Source of the DNA: DASXTS01 sp036505275
GTDB lineage: Bacteria; Actinomycetota; Actinomycetes; Mycobacteriales; Pseudonocardiaceae
Assembly: GCA_036505275.1 (NCBI GenBank)
Contig: DASXTS010000159.1
Span: forward strand, 1 to 35,163
Direction of reading: 5' to 3'
Length of the DNA stretch: 35,163 nucleotides
The notes beneath the pieces are model-generated. The model did not search any database, had not been told where the DNA came from, and saw only the letters and a program-made list of their open reading frames with translations. Of this stretch, positions 22,885 through 31,348 are shown piece by piece; position 1 is the stretch's first letter, and each line of letters starts with the position of its first letter. The position numbers and the translations under genes were made by a program.

Positions 22885-22966
22885 AGCATCGAGCCGTGTG
22901 CCGAAAACGCCGACACATGTGTACGGACGCGCGGACACGCGTGTACGGACGCGCGGACACGCCGGA
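22885..22966 (-). repeat. 22-bp tandem repeat element D plus core
   Basis: On the minus strand about two and a half units of GTGTCCGCGCGTCCGTACAC with a 2-base joint (plus-strand starts at 22919 and 22941, exactly 22 apart) lead into the core ATGTGTCGGCGTTTTCGGCA (22918-22890 region). It lies between the convergent small membrane-protein and glgP genes and ends 7 bases from the glgP stop. The order array then core on one strand is the same as in elements A (right half), B and C. Confidence 0.75.
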
Positions 22967-22972
22967 TTGCGG

Positions 22973-25576
22973 CTACGAGGCCAGGACCACGCGGCCTAGT
23001 TCCACCGGGGACGCCAGGAGCTCGTGGTGCGGGAGAACCCGGACCGTGTAGCCGATGACACCGGCCGCGGGGAGCGCCACTGTCGCCTCGTACCGCTCCG
23101 CGCCACCGGTGGGGCCGACCGGCACCATCGCGGTGGCCCGCGGCGCGTGCAGCTCGTCGTGGTCGTCCACCCGGCCGACCAGCACCTGCACGGTGACCTC
23201 GTCGGCGGACAGCCCGGCCAGCTCGACGGCGGCGCGCACGGTCAGCGGGGTGCCCACGGCCAGCGAGGCGCTGACGCCGGCACCGTCCGGCACGCCGGTG
23301 GTGTCCACATGGGTCACCCGGACCCGCGGCCAGGCCGCCTCCAACCGCTTGCGGTAGGCGGCCAGATCGCGGGCACCGGCGAAGTCCGACGCCAGCACCG
23401 CGGCCGACGAGCGGGCCGCCGGCGTGTACCACTTGTCGGCGTACTCCTGCACCATCCGGCAGGCCTGCACCTGCGGCCGCAGGGTGGCCAGCGTATGCCG
23501 GACCATCGACACCCACCGGATGGGCACGCCCCTCTCCCCGGAGCGGTCGTAGTACAGCGGCGCCACCTGGGTGCCGAGCAGCTCGTACAGCGCTGCGGCC
23601 TCCAGGTCGTCGCGGCGGTTGGGGTCGGTGACGCCGTCCGCGGTGGGGATGGCCCAGCCGTTCTCGCCGTCGTAGAGCTCGTCCCACCAGCCGTCCCGGA
23701 TGGACAGGTTCAGCCCGCCGTTCAGTGCGGATTTCATGCCGGACGTGCCGCACGCCTCCAGCGGCCGCAACGGGTTGTTCAACCACACGTCACAGCCCCA
23801 GTACAGGTAGCGGGCCATCGACATGTCGTAATCCGGCAGGAACGTGATGCGGTGCCGGACCTCGGGATCGTCGGCGAAGCGCACGATCTGCTGGATGAGC
23901 GCCTTGCCGCCGTCGTCGGCGGGGTGCGACTTGCCGGCGATCACCAGCTGCACCGGGTGCTCGGGATGCAGCAGCAGCGAACGCAGCCGGTCCGGGTCGC
24001 GCAGCATCAGGGTCAGCCGCTTGTACGTCGGCACGCGCCGGGCGAAGCCGATGGTGAGCACGTCGGGGTCGAACACCCGCGCGGTCCAGCCCAGCTCGGG
24101 CGCGGATGCGCCGCGCTCCACCCAGGCGGCGTGCACACGGCGTCGCACCTCCTCGACCAGCCGGGCGCGCAGCGTGCAGCGCAGATCCCAGATCCGCGCG
24201 TCGCTCACCGCGGCCAGTTCAGCAACGCCGCCCAGTGGGATGCCCTCGCCGGGGGTGTCGCCGAGCAGCGTGCTGATCTCCCGGGCGGCCCAGGTGGCCC
24301 CATGCACGCCGTTGGTGACATAGCCGATCGGCACCTCGGAGTCGTCCAGGCCGGCCCACATGGCGCGGAACATCTGCCGCGAGACCGCGCCGTGCAGCCG
24401 GGACACTCCGTTGGCCCGCTGCGCCAGCCGAAGGCCCATGTGCGCCATGTTGAACATGCCAGGGTTCTCCTCGGCCCCCAGCGCCAGCACCCGGTCGGTT
24501 GGCACGCCTTCGAGCAGCGGGCCGCCCCACCCCGCCGGGGAGCGCAGCCCACCGAAGTAATGCCTGACCAGATCGACCGGGAAGCGGTCGATGCCGGCCG
24601 GCACCGGAGTGTGGGTGGTGAACACGGTGCCCGACCGCACCGCGGTGAGCGCGGTGTCGAAGTCGAGGCCCTCGCCTGCCATCAGCTCGCGGATGCGTTC
24701 CAGGCCGAGGAAGCCGGCGTGTCCCTCGTTGGTGTGGAACACCTCGGGCTGCGGCGTACCGGAGAGCGCGCAGAACGCCCGCACCGCCCGCACCCCGCCG
24801 ATGCCGGCCAGGATCTCCTGGCGGATCCGGTGGTCCTGATCGCCGCCGTAGAGCCGGTCGGTGATGCCACGCAGGTCGTCGTCGTTGTCCTCGATGTCGC
24901 TGTCCAGCAGCAGCAGCGGCACCCGGCCGATCTGGGCGTTCCAGACCCTGGCCCGCAGCTCGCGGCCGCCTGGCATGGCGACATGCACCAGCACGGGTGC
25001 GCCCCCTGCGTCGGTGATGAGCTTCAGCGGCTGCCCCTGCGGGTCGATCGCGGGGTAGTGCTCCAGCTGCCAGCCGTCCAGGGACAGCGACTGGCGGAAG
25101 TAGCCGGACCGGTAGAGCAGCCCGACGCCGATCAGCGGCACGCCCTGGTCGGAGGCCGCCTTGAGGTGGTCGCCGGCGAGCACGCCGAGGCCGCCGGAGT
25201 AGTTCGGCAGCACCTCCGACACGCCGAACTCCATGGAGAAGTACGCCACCGTGACCGGCAGCGCGGGGTCCTCCGCACGGCGCTGCTGGTACCAGCGCGG
25301 CTCGGTGAGGTAGCGCTGCAGGTCGTCGCCGAGCGCGCGGGTGCGCTCCACCACGTCCTCGTCCTCGCCAAGCTCGGCCAGCTTGGCCTGCGGGATCTCG
25401 CCGAGCAGCCGCAACGGGTCGCCGCCGACCGTGCGCCAGGTCTCGGCGTCCAGCGAGGCGAACAGATCCTGCGTCGGCGGGTGCCAGGTCCAGCGCAGGT
25501 TGGTGGCCAGCGCCTCCAGCGCGCTCAGCGACTCTGGCAGCTGCGCGCGCACGGTGAATCGGCGAAGTGCTCTCAC
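22973..25576 (-). CDS. glgP: Alpha-glucan phosphorylase
   Basis: An 867-residue GT35 phosphorylase that releases glucose 1-phosphate from alpha-1,4-glucan ends. It belongs to the archaeal/actinobacterial subtype with an N-terminal DUF3417 domain (MRALRRFTVRAQLPESLSAL, NLRWTWHPPTQDLF). Active-site segments include YFSMEFGVSEVLPNYSGGLG, HTNEGHAGF, VFTTHTPVPAGIDRF and YVTNGVHGATW. The pyridoxal-phosphate lysine is Lys615 in CGTSGMKSALNGGLNLS. The N-terminal boundary at GTG 25576 gives the normal start. No ribosome binding site is seen; a TAGGGT hexamer 9 bases upstream may be the -10 of a near-leaderless transcript. In mycobacteria glgP lies beside divergent glgE; here a protease gene separates them. 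Confidence 0.96.
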   Translation of the reverse strand: MRALRRFTVRAQLPESLSALEALATNLRWTWHPPTQDLFASLDAETWRTVGGDPLRLLGEIPQAKLAELGEDEDVVERTRALGDDLQRYLTEPRWYQQRRAEDPALPVTVAYFSMEFGVSEVLPNYSGGLGVLAGDHLKAASDQGVPLIGVGLLYRSGYFRQSLSLDGWQLEHYPAIDPQGQPLKLITDAGGAPVLVHVAMPGGRELRARVWNAQIGRVPLLLLDSDIEDNDDDLRGITDRLYGGDQDHRIRQEILAGIGGVRAVRAFCALSGTPQPEVFHTNEGHAGFLGLERIRELMAGEGLDFDTALTAVRSGTVFTTHTPVPAGIDRFPVDLVRHYFGGLRSPAGWGGPLLEGVPTDRVLALGAEENPGMFNMAHMGLRLAQRANGVSRLHGAVSRQMFRAMWAGLDDSEVPIGYVTNGVHGATWAAREISTLLGDTPGEGIPLGGVAELAAVSDARIWDLRCTLRARLVEEVRRRVHAAWVERGASAPELGWTARVFDPDVLTIGFARRVPTYKRLTLMLRDPDRLRSLLLHPEHPVQLVIAGKSHPADDGGKALIQQIVRFADDPEVRHRITFLPDYDMSMARYLYWGCDVWLNNPLRPLEACGTSGMKSALNGGLNLSIRDGWWDELYDGENGWAIPTADGVTDPNRRDDLEAAALYELLGTQVAPLYYDRSGERGVPIRWVSMVRHTLATLRPQVQACRMVQEYADKWYTPAARSSAAVLASDFAGARDLAAYRKRLEAAWPRVRVTHVDTTGVPDGAGVSASLAVGTPLTVRAAVELAGLSADEVTVQVLVGRVDDHDELHAPRATAMVPVGPTGGAERYEATVALPAAGVIGYTVRVLPHHELLASPVELGRVVLAS

Positions 25577-25585
25577 AGGGGAAGG

Positions 25586-25591
25586 ACCCTA
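25586..25591 (-). promoter_or_regulatory. Candidate -10 element of glgP
   Basis: Minus-strand TAGGGT fits the TANNNT pattern and is followed by 9 bases and the glgP GTG. No Shine-Dalgarno sequence lies in between, which suggests a leaderless or very short-leader message. No clear -35 was found; palindromes at 25663-25700 lie about 75-110 bases upstream. Confidence 0.3.
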
Positions 25592-25662
25592 CCTAGCGGC
25601 GCCCAGCACCCCGCTCGCCCTCCACCGGAAGCCACCGCGGCAGCAACGACGGAGCCCGCCCG

Positions 25663-25700
25663 CGTTCGAAAATCGAACGGCGTCCGATAGTCGAACGGCG
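25663..25700. promoter_or_regulatory. Palindrome and direct repeats upstream of glgP
   Basis: CGTTCGA (25663-25669), AAA, then TCGAACG (25673-25679) form a perfect 7-base inverted repeat. TCGAACGGCG occurs twice (25673-25682 and 25691-25700), 18 bases apart. The arrangement looks like an operator for a dimeric regulator of glgP. It is not a LexA box, because the half-sites face the other way (GTTC...GAAC). Confidence 0.4.
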
Positions 25701-25745
25701 ACGATGTGACATTTCCCCGGTCCCATTGGGGAAATGTCACATCGT
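25701..25745. terminator. Perfect 18-bp stem hairpin between the protease gene and glgP
   Basis: Arms 25701-25718 (ACGATGTGACATTTCCCC) and 25728-25745 are perfect reverse complements around a 9-base loop GGTCCCATT. It lies 183 bases past the protease stop and 125 bases before the glgP start, both on the minus strand. No U-tract follows on either strand. It may be a terminator for the protease gene or, less likely, a regulatory structure in the glgP leader. The rest of the 350-base gap (25577-25927) holds the palindromes listed separately and no gene. Confidence 0.6.
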
Positions 25746-25824
25746 GGCCATATAAGAAACTCCAGCAGCGGGCTGGTGTCGCGGGTCCGAAGTCTTGTCA
25801 CGCATCTCCGCCGCCCAGGCGGCT

Positions 25825-25858
25825 GCCAATAGCCCTGTCAATAGCGCTGGCTATTGGC
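25825..25858. terminator. Second hairpin downstream of the protease gene
   Basis: GCCAATAGCC (25825-25834) and GGCTATTGGC (25849-25858) are a perfect 10-base inverted repeat with a 14-base loop that itself contains CAATAGC. It is about 70 bases beyond the protease stop codon, so it is a plausible first terminator for that minus-strand gene. Confidence 0.5.
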
Positions 25859-25927
25859 TCGTCCTCCGCCTTGCGATGCATCCACCTCGATCGACGGATC
25901 TACGCAACGAACCTCGGACCCGCGACG

Positions 25928-28900
25928 CTAGCTGATGGTGTCGATCACCAGGGAGCCGGAGCCGATGGTGACGCCGGCGTCGGTCTGCACGGTGAGCGTG
26001 CCGGTCACCTTGCGACCGGCGCCGGGCAGCCCGGTGACGGTAAGCGTCGCGGTCGGCGCCCACGACGAGCCCGACGGGTGGTCGGCGTTGGCGTCCGCGC
26101 TGGTCAGCGACCCGAGCGAGGGCAGCACGTAGGAGTCGACCAGGTCGTAGGCCGTGCTGCCGGAGGGCACCGCAAAACCGACGACCCTGATCCGGTACAG
26201 CGACGCCACCGGGTTGGCCAGCGTCACCTGCTCGACCGCCGTGGCGCCGCCGCTGGAGCCGACCTGCACGCACGACGTCGGCGTCGAGCACCGGAAGACA
26301 ACCAGATCGATGTCCGCTCGCAGGTCGGAGGAATTGCCGGTGCGAACCGTGTACGAGGTCACCCCGGACGGCAGCGTGACGTCGAAGTCCTGGACAGCCA
26401 GGTGCGCGATGGTCGGGCGCTGGGTCTGGGTGCTGGCCAGCGCGCCGCCGCCGACCAGCCGGCCGGTGAACCCGGCCAGCCGATTGCCCACCGTGTAGTC
26501 ACGGATCACCGGCGTACCGATGGTCACGGACGGCACCACGTCCGGGTTGGGCGTGATCGCGGCATCCAGGACGGTCGCGGTGAGGCCGAACTGCGCCTGG
26601 ATGACGTCGGAGGTGCGGCGCGCCTCGACCACGAGCTCCCACACTCCCGGCAGCGGGTTGACCGCGGTGCGACTGGCCGGCGTGCCGCCCGCGCAGCCAC
26701 CACCGGCGTCCGGGTCGTAGCAGCTCAGGCTGGAGTTGCTGTCCAGCGGCAGGCCCTGCGGGGTGAACCGCAGGAAGCGGATCTGGCCGGCGCCCGGGGT
26801 GGCGCCGCCGCCGGTCAGGTCCACCTTCAGCGCGCTGGCGCCCGCCGGCACCCGCACCAGGAAGTGCCGGGTGGCGTCCCGCCCGACCGTGCCGCTGGCC
26901 TGGACCGCGTACCCGTTGGCCGCCGTGAAGTCCTGCGGCACGAACACCGCGTTCATGGTCATCAGGTCGACCCCGGCCGTGGTCGGGTCGTCCAGCTGCA
27001 GGATCGCCGAGTGCGCACCCGGCGACGACGGGTCGATGTGCACGGCGAGGTCCACCGGCTGGTTCAGCGGCAGGGTCACCTTGGCCCGCGCGGAGAACGT
27101 GCCGTCGTTGCCCAGCCAGCGCAGCTGGTGCTCCACCGCCCTGGCCGGGCCGGTGGTGCGGACGAGCGTGTAGGTGCGGGTGTACTTCTCGCCGAGGATG
27201 ACGCCCTCGCGGTCGTGGATGCCGACACCCACGTTCGGCGTGGCGAGCTGGCCGGCGAGCACCGTGCGAACCGGCACCGTCGCGGTGATCGTGTTCGGCC
27301 GCTGGCCAGCCCGCAGCTGGTCCCAGGCCGAGGTCACCTGGAACAGGCCGGCGCCCTGCTCGTACGCACCGAGCTGCGGCTGGTAGGACGCCCCCGACTT
27401 GATCGCGCTGCGTAGCGCGGCCGCGCTGGGCCGGCCGCCGCCGAACGTGGCCTTGTACGCGCTGACCAGCAGCGCCGCCGCACCGGTTGCCTCGGGAGCG
27501 GCCATCGACGTGCCGTTCAACATGGAGTACCCGGGCGGCAGGGCGTAGGTGCCCGACACCGGGCCACCGGGCTGCCACAGCGGGGTGGTCGAGATGGCCG
27601 CACCAGGCGCGACGATGTCCGGCTTGAACCCGCCGTCCTCCCGCGGGCCGCGCGAGGAGAACGGATGCAGCCAGTTGTCGTACCGGGAGTCCGAGCCGTA
27701 GTTGGACAGCCAGGTGGCGTGCGTGATGAAGGCGCCGACGCTGATCGCCTTGGTGGCGACCGACGGGTCGCCGACGGTGTTCGCCCCGGCGCCGCTGTTG
27801 CCGGCCGAGATGAACACCTGCATCTGGAACTCGTCGATCGTGCGGTTGTACAGCTCGGCCCGCGCGTTGTTGCCGTCGTTGAGAGCCGGCAGGCCGCCGA
27901 TCGAGATGTTCACCACGTCGGCTCCGTTGTGCGCGGCGTAGAGCAGCCCGTCGATCAGGCCGCTCGCGGTGCATGACGTGGTGGTCAGGCAGACCTTGAT
28001 CGCGAGCAGCTGCGCACCCGGCGCCGCGCCGCTCATCTGGCCGCCGAACAAGCCGTTGCCGGCGGTGATGCCGGCGACGTGGGTGCCGTGCTGGGCGCCG
28101 GCGATGCCGAGGTTGACCACAGAGCCGGCGTCGGAGTTCGGGTCGTACCCCGACCGGTCGGTCACCACGACGAACGGGACCCGCTCGACGACCGCGGTGG
28201 CCGGGTCGTCGGTGCCGAAGTGCCCGACGTCCCTGTTGACCTTGAAGTCGATCATGGGGGCCTCGTCGGTGAAGTCGAGATCCTGGTCGAGGTCGACGTA
28301 GACCTGCCTGGTGACCCGGTCCTGCAGCACGCCGATGGACTCGCCGGGGGTGGCGTCCCGGTCGACGTTGCCGCCGAGCTCGCCCTGGGCCAGCTCACCG
28401 GCGCTCTCCCGGAACAGCCCGAACGCGTACGGCCCGCCGGTGGCCGGCGCGGTCCAGGTCTGCCCGCTCGCACCGAACGAGCCGGTGAACCGGCCGGTGG
28501 TGGTCACCCAGGTGGCGTCGCCGGAGGTCGGCGAGTTCGCGGTGTACCAGTCGATGATCTTGGGCAGCCCGGTCGTGGTGGTCTGCAGCGCCGGGGTGTC
28601 CAGGTCGAGACCGCTGTCCATGATCGCGACCTTGGTGCCGCGGCCGTCCCACTGCGGATTGGCCAGGGCGAACTGGGCGGCCTGGGTGTCCCCGGTGGGC
28701 AGGTACGGGTTGACCCGCGGGGTGTCCGGCCCCGGCGGCGGCTGCGGCAACGGGGACTCGGCGCCGGCCGGCTGCGGGTCGTCGATCGGGATCATGCCGT
28801 CGACGTCGACTGCGGTCACCGAGTCCAGCTTCGCGGCCAGCTCGGCGTTCCCGGCCGGGATCTCCACCTTCAGGTAGTCCACGACCTCGTCGCTGGCCTG

Positions 28901-29224
28901 CACGACGCCGCCGAGCGCGCGCAGGTCGGCCGCGGCGGCGGCCAGCCCGTCCGGCTCGGCGGCGACCAGCAGCGTGACCGTGAGCTTGCCGGCGGCCACC
29001 GCCTCGGCGACCCTGGCCCGGTCGGCGTCGCCGAGTGCCGAGCCACCAGCGCCACCAGCGCCACCAGCGGCAGCAGCGGCGGCCGATGCCGGGCGAGGCT
29101 GGGCGGTGGCCGGCGGCAGCGCGGCGACACTGGCCAGCCCCAGCAGAGCGGCGGTCACCGCGGCCAGCCGCGCCGTGGTCCGGCGGGCGGGGCGCGCGTG
29201 GGTTGACGGGGATGTATGCGTCAC
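25928..29224 (-). CDS. Secreted subtilisin-like serine protease (S8 family)
   Basis: A 1098-residue exported protease. A basic N-terminus and Ala-rich hydrophobic stretch (about 16-43) form a Sec signal. A propeptide-like region (about 64-145) precedes the catalytic domain. The triad is Asp203 (VAIMDSGLD), His379 (AQHGTHVAGITAGNG) and Ser573 (NGTSMAAPEATG), with oxyanion Asn476 (SAGNSG). The 176 residues between Asp and His are unusually many and include an acidic DLDQDLDFTDEAP segment that may bind calcium. The C-terminal half (about 640-1098) is beta-rich, with Ig- or P-domain-like repeats, and may bind substrate or cell wall. GTG at 29224 has GAAGGGA 8 bases upstream. It sits between glgP and glgE, divergent from glgE. 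Its substrate is unknown, and it has no evident link to glucan metabolism. Confidence 0.92.
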   Translation of the reverse strand: MTHTSPSTHARPARRTTARLAAVTAALLGLASVAALPPATAQPRPASAAAAAAGGAGGAGGSALGDADRARVAEAVAAGKLTVTLLVAAEPDGLAAAAADLRALGGVVQASDEVVDYLKVEIPAGNAELAAKLDSVTAVDVDGMIPIDDPQPAGAESPLPQPPPGPDTPRVNPYLPTGDTQAAQFALANPQWDGRGTKVAIMDSGLDLDTPALQTTTTGLPKIIDWYTANSPTSGDATWVTTTGRFTGSFGASGQTWTAPATGGPYAFGLFRESAGELAQGELGGNVDRDATPGESIGVLQDRVTRQVYVDLDQDLDFTDEAPMIDFKVNRDVGHFGTDDPATAVVERVPFVVVTDRSGYDPNSDAGSVVNLGIAGAQHGTHVAGITAGNGLFGGQMSGAAPGAQLLAIKVCLTTTSCTASGLIDGLLYAAHNGADVVNISIGGLPALNDGNNARAELYNRTIDEFQMQVFISAGNSGAGANTVGDPSVATKAISVGAFITHATWLSNYGSDSRYDNWLHPFSSRGPREDGGFKPDIVAPGAAISTTPLWQPGGPVSGTYALPPGYSMLNGTSMAAPEATGAAALLVSAYKATFGGGRPSAAALRSAIKSGASYQPQLGAYEQGAGLFQVTSAWDQLRAGQRPNTITATVPVRTVLAGQLATPNVGVGIHDREGVILGEKYTRTYTLVRTTGPARAVEHQLRWLGNDGTFSARAKVTLPLNQPVDLAVHIDPSSPGAHSAILQLDDPTTAGVDLMTMNAVFVPQDFTAANGYAVQASGTVGRDATRHFLVRVPAGASALKVDLTGGGATPGAGQIRFLRFTPQGLPLDSNSSLSCYDPDAGGGCAGGTPASRTAVNPLPGVWELVVEARRTSDVIQAQFGLTATVLDAAITPNPDVVPSVTIGTPVIRDYTVGNRLAGFTGRLVGGGALASTQTQRPTIAHLAVQDFDVTLPSGVTSYTVRTGNSSDLRADIDLVVFRCSTPTSCVQVGSSGGATAVEQVTLANPVASLYRIRVVGFAVPSGSTAYDLVDSYVLPSLGSLTSADANADHPSGSSWAPTATLTVTGLPGAGRKVTGTLTVQTDAGVTIGSGSLVIDTIS

Positions 29225-29359
29225 GGCGGAGTTCCCTTCCCGGGGACGAGCGCAAAGACCACGCGAAGAATGGACCCTGTCACCCTGGAGAGCGCAACCC
29301 GCCGTCCTTATCGTTACCCAGGTCGCATCCGAGCGGCCATTCGAGTTTGATGTGCAGCC

Positions 29360-31348
29360 GTGACCGGTCGAATCGGAATCGACGGCGTCAGCCCGGTGAT
29401 CGAGCTGGGCGCGCACCCGAGCAAGGCCGTGGTCGGCGAGCACGTTCCGGTGCGGGCCACGGTCTGGCGCGAGGGGCACGACGCGGTGGCGGCCTCCGTG
29501 GTGTGGACCGCGCCGGACGGCACCTCGAGCACGATCAGAATGGCGCCCGGTGAGCCGGGCACCGACAGCTGGGTTGCCACCGTGGTGCCGACCATCGAGG
29601 GCATGTGGACGTTCCGGGTGGACGGCTGGGGCGACCCGTGGACCACCTGGCGGCACGCGGTGCAGGCCAAGATCAACGCCGGCCAGGGCCCGGTCGAGCT
29701 GGCGAACGACCTCGAGTCGGGCGCCCGGCTGCTGGACGAGGCGGCGGGCCGGTCGAGCCAGCAGGAGTACAAGGAGCTGCTGATCGCGGCCGCGGAGGCG
29801 GTGCACGACACCGGACAGACCCTGTCCGGTCGGGTCGGGCCGGCGCTGTCCGACGAGGTGCAACGGATCATGCACGAGGATCCGGTGCGCGAGCTGGTCA
29901 GCCGCGGCCGAACCTACCGGGTGTGGGTCGACCGCCGGCGCGCGCTGTTCGGCTCGTGGTACGAGTTCTTCCCGCGCTCGACCGGCGGCTGGGACACCGG
30001 CGGCCGCCCCGTGCACGGCACGTTCGGCACCGCGGCCAAGGAGCTCGAACGGGTCGCGGCGATGCGGTTCGACGTGGTCTACCTGCCGCCGATCCACCCG
30101 ATCGGCGAGATCAACCGAAAGGGCCGCAACAACACCCTGTCGCCGGCGCCGGACGACGTCGGCTCACCGTGGGCCATCGGCGCCGCCGAGGGCGGGCACG
30201 ACGCCATCCACCCGCAGCTCGGCAGCCTGGAGGACTTCGACGCGTTCGTCGCCAGGGCCCGCGAGCTGAACCTGGAGGTGGCGCTGGACCTGGCGCTGCA
30301 GTGCGCGCCGGACCATCCGTGGGCCAAGGAGCACCAGGAGTGGTTCACCACCCGGCCGGACGGCTCGATCGCATACGCGGAGAACCCGCCGAAGAAGTAC
30401 CAGGACATCTACCCGATCAACTTCGACAACGACCCGGACGGGCTGTACGCCGAGACGCTGCGGGTGGTGCTGCGCTGGGTCGAGCACGGCGTGCGGATCT
30501 TCCGGGTGGACAACCCGCACACCAAGCGGCCGGACTTCTGGCAGTGGCTGATCTGGAAGGTCAAGCAGACCTACCCGGACGTGCTGTTCCTCTCCGAGGC
30601 GTTCACCCGCCCGGCCCGGCTGTACGGGCTGGCCCGGCTGGGCTTCACCCAGTCCTACACGTACTTCACCTGGCGGGTGCACAAGCACGAGCTGATCGAG
30701 TTCGGCCAGGATCAGGTGGCGCACGCCGACGAGGCGCGGCCGAACCTGTTCGTGAACACCCCGGACATCCTGCACGAGTCGCTGCAAACGGGCGGGCCGG
30801 AGATGTTCGCGCTGCGCGCCGCGCTGGCCGCCACCATGAGCCCGACCTGGGGCGTCTACTCGGGGTACGAGCTGTACGAGCACGAGCCGGTGCGCCCCGG
30901 CAGCGAGGAGTACCTCAATTCGGAGAAGTACGAGCTGCGGCCGCGCGACTTCGCCGGCGCGCTGGCGCAAGGCCGGTCGCTGCAGCCGTGGCTCACCCGG
31001 CTCAACGAGATCCGCCGCGCGCACCCGGCGCTGCAGCAGCTACGGACCCTGCGCTTCCACCACACCGAGAACGAGGCGCTGGTCGCCTACTCGAAGTCCG
31101 ACCCGGAGACCGGCGACACGGTCATCGTGGTGGTCAACCTCGACTCGCACGCGCCCGCGGAGGGCATGGTGCACCTCGACATGCCCACGCTCGGCTTCGA
31201 CTGGCACGAGCGGTTCACCGTGGACGACGAGGTCAGCGGCGAGGTCTACGACTGGGGCCAGGTCAACTATGTTCGCCTCGAACCGCGGCGCGCGGTCGCC
31301 CACATTCTGGCCGTTCGCCGGCCGAGCACTCAGGAGGTCCACTCGTAG
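29360..31348 (+). CDS. glgE: Alpha-1,4-glucan:maltose-1-phosphate maltosyltransferase
   Basis: A 662-residue GH13_3 enzyme that extends alpha-1,4-glucan with maltosyl units from maltose 1-phosphate. Domain N (about 12-105) and the helical insert (about 112-180) precede the catalytic barrel, with YLPPIHPIGEINRKG, LEVALDLALQCAPDHPW, FRVDNPHTKRPDFW (nucleophile Asp384) and LFLSEAFTRP (acid Glu413). These two residues correspond to Asp394 and Glu423 of the Streptomyces enzyme. PKKYQDIYPINFDND and the C-terminal beta domain complete it. GTG at 29360 gives a normal length; no good ribosome binding site is seen. In many actinobacteria glgE is followed by treS-pep2-glgB; here the next gene is convergent and overlaps its end by 19 bases, so maltose 1-phosphate supply must be encoded elsewhere. 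Confidence 0.97.
   Translation: MTGRIGIDGVSPVIELGAHPSKAVVGEHVPVRATVWREGHDAVAASVVWTAPDGTSSTIRMAPGEPGTDSWVATVVPTIEGMWTFRVDGWGDPWTTWRHAVQAKINAGQGPVELANDLESGARLLDEAAGRSSQQEYKELLIAAAEAVHDTGQTLSGRVGPALSDEVQRIMHEDPVRELVSRGRTYRVWVDRRRALFGSWYEFFPRSTGGWDTGGRPVHGTFGTAAKELERVAAMRFDVVYLPPIHPIGEINRKGRNNTLSPAPDDVGSPWAIGAAEGGHDAIHPQLGSLEDFDAFVARARELNLEVALDLALQCAPDHPWAKEHQEWFTTRPDGSIAYAENPPKKYQDIYPINFDNDPDGLYAETLRVVLRWVEHGVRIFRVDNPHTKRPDFWQWLIWKVKQTYPDVLFLSEAFTRPARLYGLARLGFTQSYTYFTWRVHKHELIEFGQDQVAHADEARPNLFVNTPDILHESLQTGGPEMFALRAALAATMSPTWGVYSGYELYEHEPVRPGSEEYLNSEKYELRPRDFAGALAQGRSLQPWLTRLNEIRRAHPALQQLRTLRFHHTENEALVAYSKSDPETGDTVIVVVNLDSHAPAEGMVHLDMPTLGFDWHERFTVDDEVSGEVYDWGQVNYVRLEPRRAVAHILAVRRPSTQEVHS

Noticed and set aside
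11796..22966. 22-bp repeat arrays as CRISPR arrays
   Set aside because: Units are directly abutting with no unique spacers of 30-40 bases, the unit is too short for a CRISPR repeat, and no cas genes are nearby.
25663..25679. LexA (SOS) box
   Set aside because: The half-sites are inverted relative to the actinobacterial SOS box GAAC-N4-GTTC; here they read GTTC...GAAC.
23024..25690. 888-codon plus-strand open frame opposite glgP
   Set aside because: A shadow frame; the minus strand carries a full phosphorylase with its pyridoxal-phosphate lysine.
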